From NCBI GenBank assembly GCA_963742315.1, contig CAVULE010000007.1:1-64000 (forward strand): a stretch of DNA of 64,000 nt, given 5' to 3'. The position numbers and the translations under genes were made by a program. Below the pieces are notes generated by a model that was given only the letters and a program-made list of their open reading frames with translations, searched no databases and was not told where the DNA came from. This DNA comes from AV69 sp963742315. GTDB lineage: Bacteria > Verrucomicrobiota > Verrucomicrobiia > Chthoniobacterales > UBA10450. Of the stretch, positions 10,159 to 19,614 are shown piece after piece. Every line of letters begins with the position of its first letter. Position 1 is the stretch's first letter.

Positions 10159-12309
10159 GTGATCATGAAAATCCTTCGTCAGATCGGTGTCGCCAGTGCG
10201 CGCGTGATGACATCCAAAGCATCCAAAGGAATAACTGTGGCGGGGTTATTCGCTGCCGCTGTTGTTTGTTTATGCGGTACGTTTTCCACGCCGGCTGGTG
10301 GAACGGTTGGTACTGGGCGCACGAACCTCGGGCCTGAAGATGACGCCGTCGGGCTCTCGGTTACGGTTTGGCTGAAGCTGCACAATGAAGCGGCGCTGGA
10401 CGCGCGACTGCAGCGAATGTACGACAAGAACTCGCCTGATTATCATCACTGGCTCACGCCTGAGCAGTACAGGTCGCAATTCGCTCCTACAGCCCAGGAC
10501 GTTGCCACGGTGCGGAATTTTCTGGCCAGCCATAACATGACAGTCATTGCCGTTGACCAGGATAATCATTTTCTGGTGGCGCAGGGCCGCGTCGCCGACG
10601 CGAAAGGTGCATTCAATGTTCAAATCAATCGCGTAATGGTGAACGGCCAGGTTCGGCGCGTCGCGTCCAAACCTGTGGTGACCGGTCCAGCCGGCGCAGT
10701 CGTGGCCACTGTGCAAGGGCTAAGCGATCACCATTACAGGGCAAATGTACTTCGTGGGACGAATCCGGAGACGCGCAAGCACTACGCGGGGGTATCGCCC
10801 TTCGCGGCCAATCCCGATGGACTGTTTTTTAGCGCTGATTGCCTCCGACCGCCCCAGACCGTCACATTCACGACTGGCGGCGGTTTTCCAAAGGCCACGT
10901 ATACCGGCGGGCGATACGGAGCGAATATCACCAATACGCAACCGCCAAATCTACCGCCTTGCGGCTACGATGCTAAGGAGATGCAAAGAGCATACGGCTT
11001 GAATGGACTACTCAGCCAGGGCTTGAATGGCGCAGGACAAACTATAGTAATCGTGGATGCTTTCGGATCGAATACTATTCTGGCCGATGCGAATCTCTTC
11101 TCTCGGCTCAACGGATTGCCGCCGCTGACGTCGTCGAATTTCCAGATCCTCAAGCCAACCGGCCCGGTGACGTGCACTTCAACTAATGGTTGTATTTCGG
11201 GCAACTGGCAGTTCGAAACGACGCTCGATGTAGAATGGGCGCATGCCATGGCACCGCGGGCCAACATCATTCTTGTCGTAGCTGCCGACAACAGTTTTTC
11301 GAACCTGGATTTAGCGAATTTCTTTGCCGTCGAGAATCTCCTGGGCAGCGTAATCTCAAACAGCTTTGGAATTCCGGAAATCGTCTTGGTCGATGAAGAT
11401 CCCGCCGAGCTTACGGTAGAGGACGAAATCGCGAAGCTGGCAGCGTCTTTCGGCATTTCGCAGAACGTGTCGACCGGCGACTTCGGCGATAATCTCCTGT
11501 CCGACACTGCGAATTTCGGAATTCCGTTGACGTCGGTCGATGCCAACGACTCGCCTTTCGTCACGACGATCGGCGGCACGAGCACCTTCTTGAATTCGCA
11601 GAATCAAATTAAATTGCAGACGGGTTGGGGGCTTAACTTCGTTAGAATCGCCGAGCCAACGCCGAATCCACCTACGATCCCGCCGCTGTTCTTTGGGTTC
11701 CAGGATGGATCCGGCGGAGGGACAAGCGTGTTTTACGCAAAGCCAGCGTACCAATCTCGTTTGTCGGGTGCGTTCCGCAAGGCGCCGGATATTTCCATGA
11801 ATGCAGATCCGCAGACCGGCAATGAAATAATCGTTACGCCGGACAGCGTTCCAGGCCACCCGCAGGAGGTGGACGTGTTTGGAGGAACAAGCCTGTCGTG
11901 TCCGATGTTCTCCGCCGTATGGGCCATTGCTAATCAGGCTGCGGCAAACGCAGGATTGGCGACACCGATAGGTCAGGCCGCGCCAATCCTCTACAAGTTG
12001 TCATCCGGCGCAATCACGGACGTCAATGTTCCTGCGTCTGCCATGCAAAACAACGTGACCGGCACGATCCTCAATCCACCGAATCCGCCGCAGCACCTGA
12101 GTGCGCCGGCTCTAGCGGGACCCCAGGAGCCGGTGAAGCAATACATCAGCGCGCTGTTCCAAAGCCCTGCTTCCACGCGCTGGGACGTGTTTACCTTCGG
12201 CACGGATTCATCGCTGGCGACCACTCCAGGATGGGATAATGTAACCGGCCTCGGCACGCCGAACGGCACGCCATTTATCCAAGCTGTCGTCGCGGAAGCG
12301 CAAAAGTAG
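10159..12309 (+). CDS. Secreted S53 (sedolisin/kumamolisin) serine-carboxyl peptidase
   Basis: 716 residues with a signal-like hydrophobic segment at about 25-45 and a pro-kumamolisin activation domain at about 60-210 (YDKNSPDYHHWLTPEQYRSQ, LSDHHYRANVL). The catalytic domain has ETTLDVEWAHAMAP with the Glu/Asp pair, STGDFGDN with the oxyanion-hole Asp, GGTSLSCPMFSAVWA with the catalytic Ser, and the C-terminal calcium site GWDNVTGLGTPNG. Sedolisins degrade proteins at acidic pH outside the cell. The ribosome binding site at 10,145-10,151 favours the GTG at 10,159 over the ATG at 10,165. The next gene is a large TonB receptor, which fits secreted proteolysis followed by peptide uptake. Confidence 0.93.
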   Translation: MIMKILRQIGVASARVMTSKASKGITVAGLFAAAVVCLCGTFSTPAGGTVGTGRTNLGPEDDAVGLSVTVWLKLHNEAALDARLQRMYDKNSPDYHHWLTPEQYRSQFAPTAQDVATVRNFLASHNMTVIAVDQDNHFLVAQGRVADAKGAFNVQINRVMVNGQVRRVASKPVVTGPAGAVVATVQGLSDHHYRANVLRGTNPETRKHYAGVSPFAANPDGLFFSADCLRPPQTVTFTTGGGFPKATYTGGRYGANITNTQPPNLPPCGYDAKEMQRAYGLNGLLSQGLNGAGQTIVIVDAFGSNTILADANLFSRLNGLPPLTSSNFQILKPTGPVTCTSTNGCISGNWQFETTLDVEWAHAMAPRANIILVVAADNSFSNLDLANFFAVENLLGSVISNSFGIPEIVLVDEDPAELTVEDEIAKLAASFGISQNVSTGDFGDNLLSDTANFGIPLTSVDANDSPFVTTIGGTSTFLNSQNQIKLQTGWGLNFVRIAEPTPNPPTIPPLFFGFQDGSGGGTSVFYAKPAYQSRLSGAFRKAPDISMNADPQTGNEIIVTPDSVPGHPQEVDVFGGTSLSCPMFSAVWAIANQAAANAGLATPIGQAAPILYKLSSGAITDVNVPASAMQNNVTGTILNPPNPPQHLSAPALAGPQEPVKQYISALFQSPASTRWDVFTFGTDSSLATTPGWDNVTGLGTPNGTPFIQAVVAEAQK

Positions 12310-12759
12310 CGAAGCGACGCCGTCCTCTTGTGAACAGCTCGGAGTGACAATTACGTTCATCGCACGATGAAACATCAAATTACCTTCTCGAGCAATGGAC
12401 GAGCAGTGGGTGGGCACCTCTAGATTTCTGACGAGAACGCTGACGGTCGCCGCCCAGGCACGCTGACACACAATTCCACGCCGCGTGCGCGTGCGGGGAA
12501 TTGTTTGCTGAATTTGACCAGCTCCTAGCGGCTGGTTCGAGCTGAACGCCCCGCCTTCAGCCGCAATTTCCGTCCTCACTGGATACGTATTTTTTGTGGG
12601 ATGCAGTTGGCCGCATGGAGCACCGGAGCATCGCTATGCCGGCATCAATGTCGTTGTGGCAATTATAAAGACATCTGCGCAAATAAAAAAATAAAGTAAA
12701 AAAAAGCATTGAAGGCTGACAGGCGTTTTGAGTATTCGTCGGTTCGAACCCAACAAAAT
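12310..12759. other. Intergenic region between peptidase and TonB receptor
   Basis: About 450 bases with no credible gene on either strand. The last 80 bases before the receptor are A-rich (runs of a around 12,683-12,706), a plausible promoter and leader area. I see no clear -35/-10 pair and no strong Shine-Dalgarno sequence before the ATG at 12,760. Confidence 0.4.
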
Positions 12760-15700
12760 ATGAAAAAAATCCTACTTCTGATGTGCGGATTATTCCGTAA
12801 CAGTGCGGTTCTGCTGGCGATCTTTTTCGCCATTGTATCTCACCTTCCAGCGCAGGGTAATCCACCCATGTCAGCCCTCATAGGACCCTCGCCCTCGCCC
12901 TCGCCTGGCGCCCCCGCGCCCGTAGCCCGAGACGCGAATGGAAATGTTGTCCCAACCTCGGCTGCCTCCGCAACGGCGGAGCGCGTCATTGTCACCGGCT
13001 CAAACATTCCGACCGCGGAGGAAGTGGGGGTTAACCCGGTCGACATCTACAACCGAGAAACGATAAGCAAATCGGGGCAGCGCACGACGGAACAATTTCT
13101 CCAAAGTCTTCCGACCGTTAACGCGAACATCGTTCCACAATCCAACAACGAGAACGGCAGCAATACGGCGGTGGGCGCCGCGACGATTGCTCTGCGTGGC
13201 TTCGATGCCCGCGCCACTCTTATCCTCATCGATGGGCGGCGGGTCGCTCCTTATCCGACGGGAAACAATCCCGGCCTGGTTAACGTCATGTTCGTCGATC
13301 TGAATTCCATCCCGGAGGCTGCAATCGATAGCATCGAGATTTTGAAAGACGGCGCCTCCACCACCTATGGCGCCGACGCTGTCGCCGGCGTGGTCAACAT
13401 CAAGCTGCGTCACGATTATCAAAACGGCGCAGAAGCGAGCGTCCAATACGGCAACACGGAGCACGAGGATTCGGGTGAGTTCATCGCCTCGGCGATTTTC
13501 GGCGTCGGCAATGACACCACCAATATCACCGGCGTGTTGAACTACTACCACCGCAATTCCATCTTCCAACGCGACCGCGCATATTCAGCGGTGCCCCCAT
13601 TCCTTAGCTCAAACAACAGCCCATATAATCTTTCACTTAGCAGCGACGTGGCGGCCGCCGCTGGCGGACCCAACCTGGCTCCCGGGTCGACTGTATTCGC
13701 AAGTCCGCCGGATTTAACCAACGGATTAGCTCCGGCCAGTACCTACCTTTACGATGCTAATGGTCGGGTTAGAGCAGCTGGCGGGCTCCGACCGGGATTT
13801 AACTTCAATGCGACCGCGAGCTCCTTCCCCTCAAGCGAGCGCTACGGCACTTATCTCTCCGCTGAGCACAAAGTCTTCGGGGATCAGATGGTCCTCTACG
13901 CCGACGGTTATTACGAAAACGTGAAAACGCATAATGAAGCGGCGCCACCTGCGACCGGTAATTTCGAGACCAAAGGTCAGACTACCCTCGTCATTCCACC
14001 AAACTCCCCCATTGCCCCCGGCGCGGAACCGCCGAACACGCCGACCCATCTCGAGACTGGTCTTCCGGCAGATGCGTTCAATCCCTTTAACCCGTTCGAG
14101 CAAATCATCTCAGGCTCCACCCGCGCTCGCCTGTCTGACTTTGGGAATCGGTTATTCGACAATGAGACTGATGCCTGGCTCACAACTCTCGGCGTCAAAG
14201 GAGACAAGCTATTTGACGGCACCTGGGGCTACGACACCGGCTTCCGCTACAGTCAGCTCAAGAACGTTCAGACCGGCCAGCAGGTATCCGCTTCGCGCTT
14301 TAATCGTGTCTTGAACGCAGCCGATCCTATTTTTGATCCCACTTCACCACAATTTATCGGGACGACCACACCGTTCAATCCTTTTGGCGACTTTCGCGTT
14401 CCGATCGCGGCGAATGACGCTACGGTTAATTTTGTCAGGGTGCATCCCAGAGACGAAGACACCTCGAAACTGTGGACGCTTGATGGCAGCGTCTACACCA
14501 CCTCGCTCTTCGAGCTACCAGGTGGCGGCGTTGGTTTCGCCTTCGGGGGGCAGTTTCGCCGTGAATCGCTGAAGGAGAATCCAGATGCGCTGAACGTAGA
14601 GGGCGATATTGTCGGCAATTCGCCGGTCCCGCCCGCCGATGGAGGAAGAAAATCCTACTCGTTTTACGCTGAAGCCAGGATTCCGATTTTTGGGCCGGAC
14701 AATGCCATTCCCGGCTTTCACTCGTTGGAATTTGAGGACGGCGTGCGCTTTGAAGAGTTCCTGAACAACAGCAGCAATGTGCTGGTGCCGAAGTTCGGCA
14801 TGCGCTGGCAACCATTAGACGAGCAGCTAACGCTGCGTGTGACCTGGAGCGAAGGCTACCGCCAGCCGTCACTCGAGGAATTATTTTCCGCTCCCATCTC
14901 CACCTTGCAGGGTACTCGAGATCCAAGGTTTGGTGGGTTGTTCGAGCCGGAAACGAACACTCTTGTCCAGAGCAATAAAAATCTTCAACCGGAGGATTCT
15001 CGATCCTTCAGTGCCGGCTTTGTTTACACACCCAAATATGTTCCTGGGTTAACCATGTCGGTTGATTTCTGGGATACTGAGCGCACCGGCATAGTGGCCG
15101 TTCCCCTTGCCCAGCAGGTGGTGGATCGCGAAGCCAGCGGTAGCCTATTACCGGGAGAAGCCGTGGAACGCGATCCGACTACCGGTCAAATCAGCCGGAT
15201 TCTGCTCTCGAACCAGAATCTGGGTTCGCAAGAGGCCCGCGGGTATGACTTTACCCTTCAATACCAGAAGCAAACGCCTTGGGGAACATTCACGTGGCTG
15301 ACGCAGGCGACCTACCTGGATGAATTCCTCTTCCCGCAGTTCATCGAGGCGGAGTTCGGACCGAATCCGGGAAACCTGGCCGGTCGAACTACCGATCCGG
15401 CTACCTCAAACGAAGGCTGGTACAAATGGAAAGGTACCAGCCAGCTCGATTGGAATTGGAACCATTTCGATATCATCGGCACCGTGCGCTACATTGATGG
15501 GTTCCACGAATTTTTGGGCGATGGCGTTACCCCGCATTTCGTTAGTTCAACTTGGAGGTTCGACTTACAGGCCAGCTATGATTTCAGCGGACTTGTTCCG
15601 GTGGAGAGCAAACCTGTGCCGGGCTACTCGAAGGACGCGAAGGACGTCGCACGCGGCAAAGAACCCAGTATCAAGGAAACAGCTCCAGCCCAAACCGCCA

Positions 15701-15888
15701 ACTACGGTGTTTCCGCCTGGCGACGCTTTTTATTCGACGGGACAATCATAACTGTTGGGGTCAACAATCTATTCGACAAGGATCCGCCGCCGGCATCCGG
15801 CGAAGACGGAAACGGTCAGAATTATCCCGGCGCCACTTACGATGCTACGAACCGGTTCTGGTACGCGCGCCTGACGAAGAAGTTCTAA
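12760..15888 (+). CDS. TonB-dependent outer-membrane receptor
   Basis: 1,042 residues from ATG 12,760, chosen because it directly precedes a signal peptide (MKKILLLMCGLF). A proline/serine linker (PSPSPSPGAPAP) precedes the plug, which has the usual AERVIVTGSNIPTAEEVG, IALRGFDARATLILIDGRRV and SIEILKDGASTTYGADAVAG (about 75-210). The rest is a long 22-strand barrel with WSEGYRQPSLEELFSAP in the middle and the C-terminal VNNLFDKDPP...RFWYARLTKKF, ending in the aromatic residue needed for outer-membrane insertion. The ligand is unknown; position next to an S53 peptidase suggests peptides. No FecR/sigma pair is near. Confidence 0.93.
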   Translation: MKKILLLMCGLFRNSAVLLAIFFAIVSHLPAQGNPPMSALIGPSPSPSPGAPAPVARDANGNVVPTSAASATAERVIVTGSNIPTAEEVGVNPVDIYNRETISKSGQRTTEQFLQSLPTVNANIVPQSNNENGSNTAVGAATIALRGFDARATLILIDGRRVAPYPTGNNPGLVNVMFVDLNSIPEAAIDSIEILKDGASTTYGADAVAGVVNIKLRHDYQNGAEASVQYGNTEHEDSGEFIASAIFGVGNDTTNITGVLNYYHRNSIFQRDRAYSAVPPFLSSNNSPYNLSLSSDVAAAAGGPNLAPGSTVFASPPDLTNGLAPASTYLYDANGRVRAAGGLRPGFNFNATASSFPSSERYGTYLSAEHKVFGDQMVLYADGYYENVKTHNEAAPPATGNFETKGQTTLVIPPNSPIAPGAEPPNTPTHLETGLPADAFNPFNPFEQIISGSTRARLSDFGNRLFDNETDAWLTTLGVKGDKLFDGTWGYDTGFRYSQLKNVQTGQQVSASRFNRVLNAADPIFDPTSPQFIGTTTPFNPFGDFRVPIAANDATVNFVRVHPRDEDTSKLWTLDGSVYTTSLFELPGGGVGFAFGGQFRRESLKENPDALNVEGDIVGNSPVPPADGGRKSYSFYAEARIPIFGPDNAIPGFHSLEFEDGVRFEEFLNNSSNVLVPKFGMRWQPLDEQLTLRVTWSEGYRQPSLEELFSAPISTLQGTRDPRFGGLFEPETNTLVQSNKNLQPEDSRSFSAGFVYTPKYVPGLTMSVDFWDTERTGIVAVPLAQQVVDREASGSLLPGEAVERDPTTGQISRILLSNQNLGSQEARGYDFTLQYQKQTPWGTFTWLTQATYLDEFLFPQFIEAEFGPNPGNLAGRTTDPATSNEGWYKWKGTSQLDWNWNHFDIIGTVRYIDGFHEFLGDGVTPHFVSSTWRFDLQASYDFSGLVPVESKPVPGYSKDAKDVARGKEPSIKETAPAQTANYGVSAWRRFLFDGTIITVGVNNLFDKDPPPASGEDGNGQNYPGATYDATNRFWYARLTKKF

Positions 15889-16010
15889 CTCAGTTCCAGC
15901 GAAACCCGTCTGAATCCCGGGTAAACGTGGGAGGATCAACTCCTTCTGCTGTTCGGTCCGGCTTTTGTTTGACGATTTGCAGCGCGAGCCAGCGGGTGTA
16001 TTTTTGCGTT

Positions 16011-16295
16011 GTGAAGAGTGTAATTGCTGCTGGCGTTTCGGTTCTAATCGCGACTAGCGCCTCCCTTGCCGATACGCCGGTCAAGGGGAGCCAGGAGCGA
16101 AAGGAAAAAGTGACTGAGAAGACGGTTTTCGTCACCGGTTCGCTCATCCCGCAACGTATCAAAGTGCAACGCGTGGGCACAAAAACGGTTTCGCCCATTC
16201 GCATGATTGATCGTCGGGAGATCGATGCCACAGGGCGTGGGACAACGGCCGGCGCTTTCGTGAACGACCCATCGGTGCGCATCATTGGCCACTGA
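16011..16295 (+). CDS. Small exported protein resembling an isolated TonB-plug fragment
   Basis: 94 residues from a GTG at 16,011; earlier in-frame codons would disrupt the signal peptide KSVIAAGVSVLIATSASLA. After cleavage about 75 residues remain. They look like the start of a TonB receptor plug: TVFVTGSLIPQRIKVQRVG, VSPIRMIDRREIDATGRGTT, ending DPSVRIIGH and stop. No barrel follows, only about 120 bases of non-coding DNA. It could be a relic of a receptor, but the intact frame, own signal peptide and clean stop suggest a real short protein. It lies 120 bases after the full receptor. Function unknown. Confidence 0.6.
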   Translation: MKSVIAAGVSVLIATSASLADTPVKGSQERKEKVTEKTVFVTGSLIPQRIKVQRVGTKTVSPIRMIDRREIDATGRGTTAGAFVNDPSVRIIGH

Positions 16296-16413
16296 GCCTT
16301 CGAGTTGGCGGCGGAACAATCTAGGTCAATTCGGCGACTGAGCTGCGACATTCTTTTCGTTCTGCCACTGCTCGGTAGCGCGCGACTGAAAAAGCCCGTT
16401 TGAGGATTCGACT

Positions 16414-17463
16414 ATGATGCATAATTTAAAAACGATGCAGGCCGCATTTTTTCAGTCTGAATCCGACCAACCGCATCCGGGGCGGGCGCGCGCGATCATT
16501 AAAGCGCATCCGGAAGTGCGCCAGCTGATGGTTAGAAATCCCTGGACCGCGCTGATCGCGCTTTCGGTCGTGGTCGTGCAAACTTCGCTAGCCTTTTGCT
16601 TTGGCAAACTCGGCTTCGGTTACTGGTGGCTCAGCCTGGTGATCGCTTACTGCGTCGGCGCGTTCGCTAACCATGCCAATTACGTCATCATCCATGACGC
16701 CACTCATAATCTCATTTTTCGAAATAAGAGCTGGAACAAGTTGGTCGGCATCTTAGCCGATCTTCCGAATTTGAATCCGGGCGCGATGGGTTTCCGCGTT
16801 TATCATTTACGCCATCATTCGCATCAGGGCGATTATGAACACGATGCCGACTTGGCCAACCATTGGGAGGCGTGCCTGGTCGGCAACAAATGGTATCGTA
16901 AAGCGATTTGGTTGATGCTCTTTCCGTTTTTCCAGCTGACGCGGCCGCCGCGTCTGAAAGCAATCACCATGTGGGACCGATGGTTCTTCGTAAACTTTGC
17001 CTGCGCCGTCGCCTACGATGTGGGCGTGGTTTATTTCTGTGGCTGGCCGGGGTTCCTTTACCTCGTGTTTTCGTTCTTCTTTTCCATCGGCCTGCACCCG
17101 GTGGGCGCACGTTGGATTCAGGAACATTACACGAACGATCCTGAGCAGGAGACCTACAGTTATTACGGGCCAATCAACCGGCTGGCGCTCAACATGGGTT
17201 ATCACAACGAGCACCACGATTTGCCATCAATCCCTTGGAACAATTTGCCGAAGCTGCGGGCGATGGCTCCCGAATTCTACAACAACCTAAAGTATCACTC
17301 CTCCTGGAGCCGACTTTTGTTCGCGTTCATCTTCGACAAAAAGTACAGCCTGTTTTCTCGAATCGAGAGAGCGAAGCGGCGGAACGACGAAGCGCCATCC
17401 TCTCCGCCTTTGCTCCGGCCAGCGACTCCGGTTGCCCTGAACGCGGAGACATTTACCTTTTGA
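16414..17463 (+). CDS. Dihydroceramide/sphingolipid Delta4-desaturase-type enzyme (DEGS-like)
   Basis: 349 residues. Three histidine boxes lie at the places typical of eukaryotic dihydroceramide desaturases: IHDATHN (about 93-99), YHLRHHSHQGD (130-140) and GYHNEHHDLPSIP (262-274). Around them are other DEGS landmarks: an N-terminal I-K-AHPEVRQLM, GLHPVGARWIQEHY and ETYSYYGPINRLALN. These make it closer to the DEGS group than to generic acyl-lipid desaturases. Four or more membrane helices are visible. It would insert a 4,5-trans double bond (or hydroxylate C4) in the long-chain base of ceramide using a di-iron centre. First gene of a five-gene operon whose other members fit ceramide synthesis. 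ATG 16,414 is used; ATG 16,435 is an alternative that matches the relic copy at 26,542. Confidence 0.85.
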   Translation: MMHNLKTMQAAFFQSESDQPHPGRARAIIKAHPEVRQLMVRNPWTALIALSVVVVQTSLAFCFGKLGFGYWWLSLVIAYCVGAFANHANYVIIHDATHNLIFRNKSWNKLVGILADLPNLNPGAMGFRVYHLRHHSHQGDYEHDADLANHWEACLVGNKWYRKAIWLMLFPFFQLTRPPRLKAITMWDRWFFVNFACAVAYDVGVVYFCGWPGFLYLVFSFFFSIGLHPVGARWIQEHYTNDPEQETYSYYGPINRLALNMGYHNEHHDLPSIPWNNLPKLRAMAPEFYNNLKYHSSWSRLLFAFIFDKKYSLFSRIERAKRRNDEAPSSPPLLRPATPVALNAETFTF

Positions 17464-17466
17464 TGT

Positions 17467-18078
17467 ATGACGCGGCTCTACGTCTCAAATAAAAATGAAA
17501 GCGTGCCGATGTTCGAAAGCCGTTTCATGGAGTTTTTTTCGCATGTGCATCCGGCCACACCGCTGGTCCTTTATCTGCCGGTGATTGCCTACTTTCTTTA
17601 CCAGGCGCTGTGGCAGAGGGGCTTGTCGATGCTTTTCGTGCTGGCGCTGTTTGCATTCGGCCTTCTAATCTGGACCCTTTTGGAATACGTCATTCACCGG
17701 TGCGTCTTTCATTATGAACCGAAAAGTCGTTGGGGAAAACTCTTGCACTTCATGCTCCATGGCGTTCATCACGACTATCCCAACGACGCCAGCCGGCTGG
17801 TGATGCCGCCAGTAGTGAGCATCCCCTTGGCCGTATTATTTTATTTACTGATTACGTTAACGTTTGGGCGAATTGCACCCGCCATCTTTGCCGGCTTGGT
17901 CTTCGGCTACGTTTGTTACGACGCGATCCATTACGCGATACACCATTTCGCCATGAAACGCGGAATCTGGCTACGGTTGAAACAGTACCATCTTCGTCAT
18001 CATTACCACGACGATCACATCGGCTTTGGAGTCAGTTCGCCGCTTTGGGATTACGTTTTTCGAACCACACGAAAATAA
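17467..18078 (+). CDS. Fatty acid 2-hydroxylase-type di-iron membrane enzyme (FA2H/Scs7 C-terminal domain)
   Basis: 203 residues with four hydrophobic segments. The histidine motifs follow the FA2H order: EYVIHRCVFHYEP (about 78-90), LHFMLHGVHHDYPND then RLVMPPV, GYVCYDAIHYAIHH, and KQYHLRHHYHDDHIGFGVSS, ending LWDYVF. This is the sterol-desaturase/fatty acid hydroxylase superfamily, specifically the FA2H-like branch that hydroxylates the amide-linked acyl chain of sphingolipids at C2. The N-terminal cytochrome b5 domain of eukaryotic FA2H is absent, so an external electron donor is needed. It starts three bases after the desaturase stop, so the two are co-transcribed. Confidence 0.85.
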   Translation: MTRLYVSNKNESVPMFESRFMEFFSHVHPATPLVLYLPVIAYFLYQALWQRGLSMLFVLALFAFGLLIWTLLEYVIHRCVFHYEPKSRWGKLLHFMLHGVHHDYPNDASRLVMPPVVSIPLAVLFYLLITLTFGRIAPAIFAGLVFGYVCYDAIHYAIHHFAMKRGIWLRLKQYHLRHHYHDDHIGFGVSSPLWDYVFRTTRK

Positions 18079-18339
18079 AAGTGGTGCGACTGCTCCAGGG
18101 ATCGCCTTACGCCGGTAGAGGGCGAATAAAAATCTTGTCGGAAACCGCTCCGCCATTACAATGGCTGCCCCGATATGGCAGCCGAATGGTCGGAGCCGCC
18201 ATAAGGAAATGACTAATTATCAATCAACGTTTAGTGGGACTTATCTGAGGGTGGTTGCCGGGCTAACCTTCGCCACCGAGATTCTTTTAATTCCCTCAAA
18301 ATGGAGTCGCACCGCAAATAGCCCCACCGACCTTTGCGT

Positions 18340-19590
18340 ATGAGTGAAGACCCGGCAAAACTCAGCCTTAGCAATTTCCTCGCGGGCGAGACCAATGATC
18401 CTCTTGAGGCCCCGCCAAGTTTTACTAATTGGATGCGAGTGGGCGCGTGGGCGGTTAAACTGTATGAGCCAGAGCTCCTGGCCAGCGCTGACGCTCGTAC
18501 CACCATTATTTATGGTGGTCAGCCGAAGTCTGTCATTAATCTTTGCTCCTACAATTATCTCGGCCTTGCCAATCACCCCGAGGTAATCGCTGCAGCGCAC
18601 GAAGCGCTCAGGACTCATGGACTGGGAGCGTGCGGATCGCCGATGCTTTCGGGAATGACCGACTTGCATCGAGAACTTGAACGCCGTGTAGCGCAATTTC
18701 TACAGCGTGAAGACGCGATGATTTTTAACAGTGGATTCGGCGGCGCGCTTGGCACGATTTCTGGACTGCTTCGTAAGACTGACGTAGCAATTCTCGACAA
18801 CCGGTCGCACCTCAGTCTGCGTGACGGCGCAATCCTTTCTCGTTGCCGCACAGAAAAGTTCGAACATAACGATTCAGGCTCACTCGACGCTGCTCTGGCG
18901 CGACAAAAGGGCCGCCGTCAGTTGGTCATCGTGGAAGGGATTTATTCCATGGACGGTGATTTTGGGAACCTCCCCGAACTGCTCGCGGTAGCTGATTCAC
19001 ACGGTGCCAAGGTTTTTATTGATGAGGCGCATTCGATGCTTGCCTGCGGCCCGACCGGTCGCGGCGCGGCGGAGAAATTTGGAGTGCAGGATCGTTTTCC
19101 GCTCGTTTACGGCACGTTTTCAAAAGCAATTGGCGCGCTCGGAGGATTTGTCGCCGGGTCGAAAGAGACTCTGCAATACCTACGGTTTTACGCCCACCCT
19201 TATGTCTATTCGTGTGCGCTTCCCCCGGTCGTAGTCGCGGCCATCCTCAAGGCACTGGAGATCGGTACCAGTCAGCCCGAACTACGAACGCAGCTATGGG
19301 ACAACGCCGATTACTTCCATGCCCAACTGCGAGATCTTGGTATCGATACCGGCGCATCGACCACTTACATCATGCCGATTGTAATCGGCGATCGAGAACG
19401 AATGTATCGACTTGGTCACCAGTTACGAAGGCGCGGTCTGTGGGTGGCGCCAGTGGATTATCCGGCTGTCCCGCAAGACCGGATTTGCTTCCGCGCTTGT
19501 GTGACTGCTAAACACACTCGCGCTGATCTCGACGAGGCGCTGAACATCCTCGAGGACACCTTGGCTCCGGCTGCGCTGCAGCACGCCTGA
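18340..19590 (+). CDS. spt: Serine palmitoyltransferase-type alpha-oxoamine synthase
   Basis: 416 residues, PLP-dependent fold I. Visible landmarks are NLCSYNYLGLANHP (67-80, the SPT form of the glycine-rich start), His157 in DNRSHLS (ring stacking on PLP), FEHNDSGSLDAAL (174-186), IDEAHSMLACGPTGRG (227-242) and the Schiff-base lysine Lys262 in GTFSKAIGALGGF. Family members condense an amino acid with acyl-CoA or acyl-ACP. The SYNYLG motif and the operon context favour serine plus palmitoyl thioester giving 3-ketosphinganine over the KBL or HemA reactions. ATG 18,340 was chosen over a TTG at 18,334. It follows a 260-base gap and is 24 bases before the next gene. Confidence 0.85.
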   Translation: MSEDPAKLSLSNFLAGETNDPLEAPPSFTNWMRVGAWAVKLYEPELLASADARTTIIYGGQPKSVINLCSYNYLGLANHPEVIAAAHEALRTHGLGACGSPMLSGMTDLHRELERRVAQFLQREDAMIFNSGFGGALGTISGLLRKTDVAILDNRSHLSLRDGAILSRCRTEKFEHNDSGSLDAALARQKGRRQLVIVEGIYSMDGDFGNLPELLAVADSHGAKVFIDEAHSMLACGPTGRGAAEKFGVQDRFPLVYGTFSKAIGALGGFVAGSKETLQYLRFYAHPYVYSCALPPVVVAAILKALEIGTSQPELRTQLWDNADYFHAQLRDLGIDTGASTTYIMPIVIGDRERMYRLGHQLRRRGLWVAPVDYPAVPQDRICFRACVTAKHTRADLDEALNILEDTLAPAALQHA

Positions 19591-19614
19591 GTCGTTGCTC
19601 AGGACCGCCTGTCA

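Noticed and set aside
12709..12759. Longer start for the TonB receptor
   Set aside because: The extra residues precede a clear signal peptide beginning at ATG 12,760.
18340..19590. Assignment as 8-amino-7-oxononanoate synthase or glycine C-acetyltransferase
   Set aside because: No bio or threonine genes nearby; the SYNYLG motif and operon favour SPT, though only a tree can settle it.
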